In this document: in pieces, positions 58,305 to 64,000 of the stretch
Numbering within the stretch: the first letter of the stretch is position 1
How the letters are laid out: every line of letters begins with the position of its first letter
Origin: Sclerodactyla briareus
Lineage: Eukaryota; Echinodermata; Holothuroidea; Dendrochirotida; Sclerodactylidae
Assembly: GCA_026419785.1 (NCBI GenBank)
Contig: JAODTK010002643.1
Location: 62,001-126,000, forward strand
Direction: 5' to 3'
DNA: 64,000 bases
Made by a program: the position numbers and the translations under genes
Notes under the pieces: generated by a model
Seen by the model: only the letters and a program-made list of their open reading frames with translations
What the model was told of the DNA's origin: nothing
The model's database searches: none

Positions 58305-58377
58305 ATGGAACGTACGGGGTTGTGTCTGCTACTGACCTTCGCATTATTTCTTACCTTGACTGGGAACATTTCTTACG
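58305..58377 (+). CDS. First coding exon with signal peptide of a second gene
   Basis: ATG in a good context (gacATGG, purine at -3 and G at +4) opens MERTG, then a strongly hydrophobic GLCLLLTFALFLTLTG and a polar NISYG end. Immediately after comes a consensus donor, cg|gtaaga. A 24-codon exon of this form is a textbook secretory signal-peptide exon. The gene would be transcribed rightward. I find no certain second exon within the window, because the following ~700 bp are dominated by a microsatellite. It may encode another receptor or a secreted protein; the product cannot be named. Confidence 0.7.
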
Positions 58378-58683
58378 GTAAGAAGTTCACTTTTTTGTAG
58401 GATTTTTGTTCTTTGTTCTTCTTTCCTATCCAGTGGAGAGTAAACGTAATTATATAAATAATGAACATGCAGGGGCAACAACAAACATTCGTGCGATAAA
58501 TTCATACAAAATGGAACACATGTAATCTATGGTTAGGAGAATCCCCAACGTTACAGTGAATGTGCAAAAAAAGTACACCATAGATCTGAATATTGTTATT
58601 TGCAGGCCTAGGAGGGGGAGGGACTATTACCTTAAATATGGCCTCGGCGTCACTCCATTTCTACAGATGTATTATCTACCTCC

Positions 58684-58940
<257 letters not shown>

Positions 58941-59323
58941 GGCGGTTGAAACAGAGAAGAAAGGATCCAAATGGCACATACGACCTGCATCAATTTTAGT
59001 ATCATTTAAAAAAAATGTAGGCCTGGGCCTAGGGAGTATAGCATAGTGGTACCATGAGTAGGTCACCTAAAGAATTGGGTATTTTGACATTTTGGTATAA
59101 TAAGTCTAGAGAAAAACACAGTTTTAACTGTCAATTTTTGCACTGCTTAGTAAAGGGGTACACGCGCGGCTACACCTCCCCCCTCCCCCACCCCTCTGAA
59201 ACTGGTAAAAAATGTTTAAAAAACAATGGGAAGAAATGAGGCTGAGGCAAATGAAACTGAATGAAATGATGCTAGTCATGGTGTAGGTGAGGTGCAACTA
59301 ATGGAACTGTTATGCCTACCCCC

Positions 59324-59355
<32 letters not shown>

Positions 59356-60360
59356 ACACACACACGCCTCCGTCGCGTTACGGGCCCCACTGTGTTCCAA
59401 TCCTGGATCTGCCATTGTACAGATTCGGTCGCCCAACCAATATCAAGCCGTATCTCATTTATTTTTCTGATGAATAATAATACAAAATGAAACATCGGTT
59501 TGTACATTTCGTAATACCTGAATACAGAGATAAAACACCTGACCATCTGTTTGGGATGTAGAATAACATCGATGTCATTTAGATTTGAAAATCCTAGGAA
59601 AATTCCTAGGAAGCCAATTTATCTTCGAGAAACGTCATTTTTTTCTCCCATGTGAGACCATATGCCATACTTTATTAATTTAATTCATTTTGATAGTAAA
59701 CTTAATAAGATACATCCGTCTATAAATGATTTTCCCATCGCTTCAAGTTTGCTATAGAAGTAGAATGTAACAAGACAATTTTGACAAAGAAGAAATTAAA
59801 TTAGGCCTACTGTGATTAAATTTTTTCTTTGTGAATTGTCCAGACCCGGTGAATTGAATTAACCTGTCAGGCCTCCATAGCAAGATATATACTTTGTCAC
59901 TGTAATTTATCCACTGTTTATTGGAACCTCATTCACAAGTGTTTGTCACTTTGTTGACCTCACCTAGTTGAAAGAATTATTCAGTTTGTTAATTTACGTA
60001 TTCATTATTCAAATAGGCTATGTAATATATTAAAAAGCGAGAGAAATAAAAAGGATAGAAAAAAGAGAAAAAAGAAATAAATACGACGTCCTACTTCTCC
60101 AGTTCTCTCTTAAATGATAAAAATAAATGAGTTAGAAATAAATCAAATAGACTGTTCTCTAATGACACTCTTTAAAAGTGCTAAACTAATCTCTTAGATT
60201 GGTTACAACCTTAAATAGATTAGTGACTTTAATTTAATTAGCGTTAAAATCAATCTAATCGACTATATCTGAAGTCTTCCGAAGGACTGCATTAGGGAAC
60301 AATCTTTATTTTTAACTCTTATCATTTAAGAGAGTACTACTAGTAACTAGGCCTACTACT
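58941..60360. other. Intergenic or intronic DNA without other recognisable genes
   Basis: Apart from the poly-C tract nothing is recognisable. It may be intron of the gene beginning at 58305. An A-rich stretch at about 60030-60130 precedes the LINE. Confidence 0.4.
59316..59425. repeat. Poly-C tract with (CA)n and GGATCTGCCATTG end
   Basis: A C-run of about 30 bases (59325-59355) is followed by CACACACA and, near 59403, 'ctggatctgccattg', a degenerate end of the CAGTGGC/GCCACTG poly-C element family. Confidence 0.5.
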
Positions 60361-60380
60361 AATAATATAATATAATATAT
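60361..60380. repeat. (TATAA)n patch at the 5' border of the Tx1-like LINE
   Basis: 'aataatataatataatatat' directly precedes the first coding remnant of the LINE; the same repeat type lies beyond its 3' end (62868-62990). Confidence 0.7.
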
Positions 60381-62800
60381 GGTGCGTGCGCAACTCAAGG
60401 AGACCCACAATGCATTGAACCTACTATATGATTACAAGCTTCGTGGAACTATTATTAGATCTCGAGCACGTTGGGTCGAGGAAGGGGAAAAGAACACAAA
60501 GTACTTTTTAAATCTGGAAAAAAAACAAGTCATACAATTCAATTAAGCGCCTAGTTATGTCAAACGGCACCACCATTAATGAAACTAAGGATATATCGAG
60601 GAATTGAAAACGTTTCTATATGGACCTCTACAACGCTGATTGTTGTATCCCAGACCCTTCTTTTCATCGGGCTTCCACGACCAAGCTGCACCTTTACGGA
60701 TCTGCAATGTTGTGAGGGGCTGTTGTCCATGGACGAATGTTACCAAGCTCTGACGTCGATGCCAAACGACAAAGCACCAGGCAGTGACGGTCTATCTGTA
60801 AACTTTTATAGGACTTTCTGGCCTCAAATTGGCCACCTGGTGGTTCAATCATTAAACCACGGCTATAACACTGGCAGCTTGACGGCCGATCAGGCCAGAA
60901 GTATTGTTTCCCTAATTCTAAAGCCCAATAAAAACCCTGATTTGTTAGGAAACTACAAGCCAATTACATTGCTAAATACTGATTATAAAATTGGGGCTAA
61001 AGCGATTGCATCTAGACTAAGCGTGTTATTCATGATTTGATTAGTCCCCATTCTATTAGTATTCGCAATAATCAGATCATCAAGGGAATTGACATTTGTA
61101 ATATTCAGTTGAAAATAATGCAATACGCTGACGATACTATTCTGTTTCTTGACGGGAGTTGTTCACGACCTTCAGACAGGGCTTTTTAGAGTTTTCAAGC
61201 TGGTAGGTGGTACCTCGGGTCTTTCTATTAAATTAGCAAGTCGTGTCTTTTCCCCGCTTGGCCCTTATGTTAGTAGCACTCCGACGACAATTAATAATTT
61301 CGGCATCACAATTGAGCACGGTCCTGTAAAGCTTCTGGGTGTATTTCATTACTAGGGATGGTAACGAGCTCTTTCGGTTGAATTACCAACCGAAACTCTC
61401 CAGGCTTAAGAACACTTTAAAATTTTGGTCTTCGAGGGACTTAACTCCCATTGGTCCCATTACCATTGTGAAGACTTCTGCTTTGTCACAGATTATTTTT
61501 CTTTTCTTGGTACTGCCAAACCGCCTTTTACTTTCATTCAGGAGCTTGAGGGCATTATCTTTGACTTTATCTGGGCTGGCAACCCAGATAAGGTGAAGGC
61601 GGGCCGTCATGGTTAATATTATTGATAATGGCGGCCCTAAAAGTTACACCTCTCCCAAGTTTTTATCAATGGCTTGAAGTGTACTTGGGTCAAGCGCTAT
61701 ACAAATGATATTAATGGTTTTTGGAAAGTATTTTTCGATTTGTATCTTAAGCCTGTAGGAAACAAGTTTTTCTTTCGTTGTAATTGTTTTCCCAAGGATA
61801 CCACATTGCATTTTTAGCAATGTTTCATCGCCAATTTTTGTACCATGTGTGGATGTCTCTTTTTACTCCCATCGATAATTTTGGAAATCAGATTATTTGG
61901 AACAACTCTCACATTCGTGTAAATAATGAATATTTCCATTAGTAACTTGCTTAGAAGATATCCGGTATGTTTCGAGACTTTTTTGACGCTGACAGTCGTC
62001 CATTGACGTTTTAACTAGTTTTTAAAAGCCAAGTAACGATTACTCCCCACCTTACCATGCCGTTCACACAACACCGTCATTGGGGCATTATTCCCCAGCA
62101 TTCCCGGCCAGCTGCGTGCATGCTATTTCTTCTCATCATATTGATGACAATTAACTCCAATCAGACGCTGTTCGATAATTTATCAATTGTAACAATTCCT
62201 CCCAATTTATTTTCCAACATTATATTGAATAAAGTTGTTCAAGAGGCCCCCTGCTATGGGGCAATTGAAGCCAGTTTCAATAGCTATTGCCCCTGTAGAC
62301 TGGTCAGGTTTTTATTTGACACCTTGGAAGTCAATCACGGACCCAAATATTCAGTACTTTCATTCATTTTTTGCACAGGCACTGCCCCCAAACAACCGAT
62401 TTCTCTTTTCCTAGGGGACGATTGATTCCACTGTCTGTACCTTCTGCTAGACAGAAGAGGAAACAATTGATCATTTATTTTGGGTGCGTTACAACACGTC
62501 TAGTCTTATTTTGAACGTCGAATTTTTGCTATAAAGAATTTTTTCTCAAGGCGCAATTATTATTTCTGCTATGGGAGTGTATCATCCTACATTTTTCAAC
62601 CTTGCTATGGAAACAGTTTATTTGTACTGTAACTTAAGAAAGACGATCCCCCTGTGCAAATGATTCTTTCACAAGTTAAGTTCGCTATTAAGGTTGAAGA
62701 ATAAGAATAAGATTAAGAAAATTGGTGTGAATTACCATGATTTTGAAAAGATCAATTCAGTAACTGCGAAGCATTGTTCCACTGATATGGTTTGCTTTTA
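60381..62800 (+). mobile_element. Tx1/L1-like LINE ORF2, 5'-truncated and internally deleted
   Basis: Conserved pieces in order: YDYKLRGTIIRSRARWVEEG and KNTKYFLNLEKK (pre-RT, about 60427-60525), SMPNDKAPGSDGLSVNFYRT (about 60755-60813), SIVSLILKPNKN and LLGNYKPITLLNTDYKIGAK. Then ISIRNNQIIKGIDI and the catalytic QYADDT (61120-61137), VKLLGVF-ITRDGNELFRLN (about 61325-61383), KFWSSRDLTPIGPITIVKTS, IIFDFIWAGNPDKVK, and a C-terminal TEEETIDHLFWVR zinc-like end (about 62450-62495). The region between 'ASRLS' and 'SISIRNN', including the FDxVxW motif A, is missing. Frame shifts and stops make it inactive. Confidence 0.9.
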
Positions 62801-62867
62801 ATTTTGCTATCTATTAAATATGTATTGCCCTTGCAAGATTGCTTTATAAATGGAGGGTAAAATATAA

Positions 62868-62995
62868 TATAATTAATATATATAATATAATATAATATAA
62901 TATAATATAATTAAATAATTAATATAATTAATATAATATAATATATATAATTAATATATATAATATAATTAAAAATATATATGCATATAATATAA
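62868..62995. repeat. (TATAA)n microsatellite downstream of the LINE
   Basis: About 125 bp of TATAA/TTAAT repeats following the LINE 3' region. With the short patch at 60361 it brackets the element. Confidence 0.9.
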
Positions 62996-63339
62996 ATAGA
63001 TGCACCCGATGGCCTGACAACCCACATGGAACCTTAATTAATCGGGACTAGTTTTCATCTAAAATTGCACTTCCAGAAGAAGTTTAACGTCGCTACAATT
63101 ACTCTAACTGGTAAATCACCTTCTCATTCTGGGAAACTGGTATATCATCAATTATGGTAAGAGGGGGCCTTTGGGCAGCAAGATCGCCGACACTTGATTT
63201 GACCACGCAAGCTAGGCTTCGACCTATCACACGGAGCCTAGAGGCTGACCCTTTCACAAACTTCAGACGAGTAACCCATACTGAGGAAGGCGGAAGTCCA
63301 GGCACGTCTGGAGATTCAGTTCCACGACACGTCCGAGGT

Positions 63340-64000
63340 CCCTAGACTCAGAAACTGATTTAGAGATGACGTCGAACTCCGCCCCAGAGCCTATTACTGG
63401 AAAGATTATGCGTTCGAATCTTTTAGGATGTCACTTAATAGAAGACTTCGAGAAAGGGATGGCACTCTCCTTCGAGACCAATCTGGGGGCAGCTTATCGT
63501 CAGCTGGACGCACGTGTGTTTCTATATTAGAGAGACATCAATCTACATTTCCCAATGATATATGAAAGGGTCATAGCCGATATAGAACAGCCCTGAAAAG
63601 CGATGTAGCACTTTGCAGAGAAGAGATAATCGAATGGGAAGACCAATCTCGCAGATGTAACTTCCGAGTCGTCGGAACAGAATGCGTCCTCAGTGGAGAT
63701 GGTAACCACCCGAAACCTTTGTCAAAAGCAAGGTCTTCTCGAAGTTCCCTTTGCCAATGATGTTGTAATCGAGAATGCTCAAGACGGGCGGGGACAGATG
63801 GAAAGCCGGCACATCGTTGTCAAAGTGATTGTCCCACTCTCATAAGGAAGAGAATCATGAAGCAGAGACGAGACCACTTGAAGGCACCTCCTTCCTTCAT
63901 CTGTATGACCTAACGAAGCGGGACCTTACCGAAAAAAAACGATGGGCGCCAAAAGTCAAATCCCTTTACAGAGTGGCGTGAAGCTCCGTTCCCCCCGCCT
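63340..64000 (+). mobile_element. L1/Tx1-like ORF1 (coiled coil plus RRM-like), runs off the window end
   Basis: SSETDFRDDVELRPRAYYWK near 63350 starts the frame. A helical ALKSDVALCREEIIEWEDQ flows into SRRCNFRVVGTE at 63595-63680, the coiled-coil-to-RRM junction typical of L1-type ORF1 ('IxxLEDxSRRxNLRIxG'). Further on, FANDVVIENAQDG and, after shifts, ESRHIVVKVIVPLS are followed by LHLYDLTKRDLTEKKRWAPK near 63900-63960, matching the 'DLxxxxxxxRRxxxPxxxxLY' C-terminal domain. ORF1 proteins bind the LINE RNA. Being 3' of an ORF2, it belongs to another copy whose ORF2 would lie beyond 64000. Several shifts are present. Confidence 0.65.

Overview
This is eukaryotic, intron-bearing animal DNA with almost no long intact reading frames and a heavy load of transposable elements. 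The style points to a marine deuterostome invertebrate, most likely an echinoderm. Signs are: several CR1/L2-type and one Tx1/L1-type non-LTR retrotransposon, tRNA-derived SINEs with A-rich or (ATT)n tails, long poly-C runs, frequent 'taggcct' words, and an adhesion GPCR with an Ig/EGF ectodomain. The species assignment is inference; no ribosomal or mitochondrial marker is present.

Layout. 1-4054 is a near-perfect giant palindrome (two ~2.0 kb arms, 21-bp spacer). 4.1-12 kb is intergenic/repeat DNA: a LINE/SINE tail, a small TIR element at 5.7 kb, a ~1.03 kb TIR element (8.93-9.96 kb), poly-C elements and local direct repeats. 12.0-20.2 kb is a retrotransposon graveyard: an inverted L2-like RT fragment, an L2-like element carrying a 2A-like peptide, PHD-like finger, endonuclease and RT, and a minus-strand LINE split by a tRNA-derived SINE. 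20.2-29.4 kb has no gene I can name, only a CRE-rich tandem array, one candidate start exon and a (TG)n-linked repeat.

The main gene lies on the + strand at about 34.4-51.46 kb: an adhesion (family B2) GPCR built as Ig-like exon, EGF exon, HormR-like exon, Thr/Ser/Pro-rich mucin-like exon, GAIN exons, GPS exon, then 7TM exons and a short Ser/Thr-rich tail. The ectodomain block is present twice in direct orientation (about 32.2-38.3 kb and 38.7-42.9 kb). Both copies share one SINE insertion, and only the first carries a LINE 3' end. Nearly every exon, and much of the second copy, shows single-base frame breaks. These are either sequencing/assembly indels or pseudogene decay; the sequence alone cannot decide.

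Downstream are a ~546-bp tandem satellite (52.9-55.0 kb), unassigned coding-like minus-strand fragments (55.8-57.0 kb), the signal-peptide first exon of another + strand gene (58305-58377), a compound microsatellite, a Tx1/L1-like ORF2 with an internally deleted RT (60.4-62.8 kb) flanked by (TATAA)n, and the L1-like ORF1 of another element running off the window end.

The genes do not form an operon or pathway. The biological content is one multi-exon receptor gene, the start of a second secreted or membrane protein gene, and nested mobile elements.
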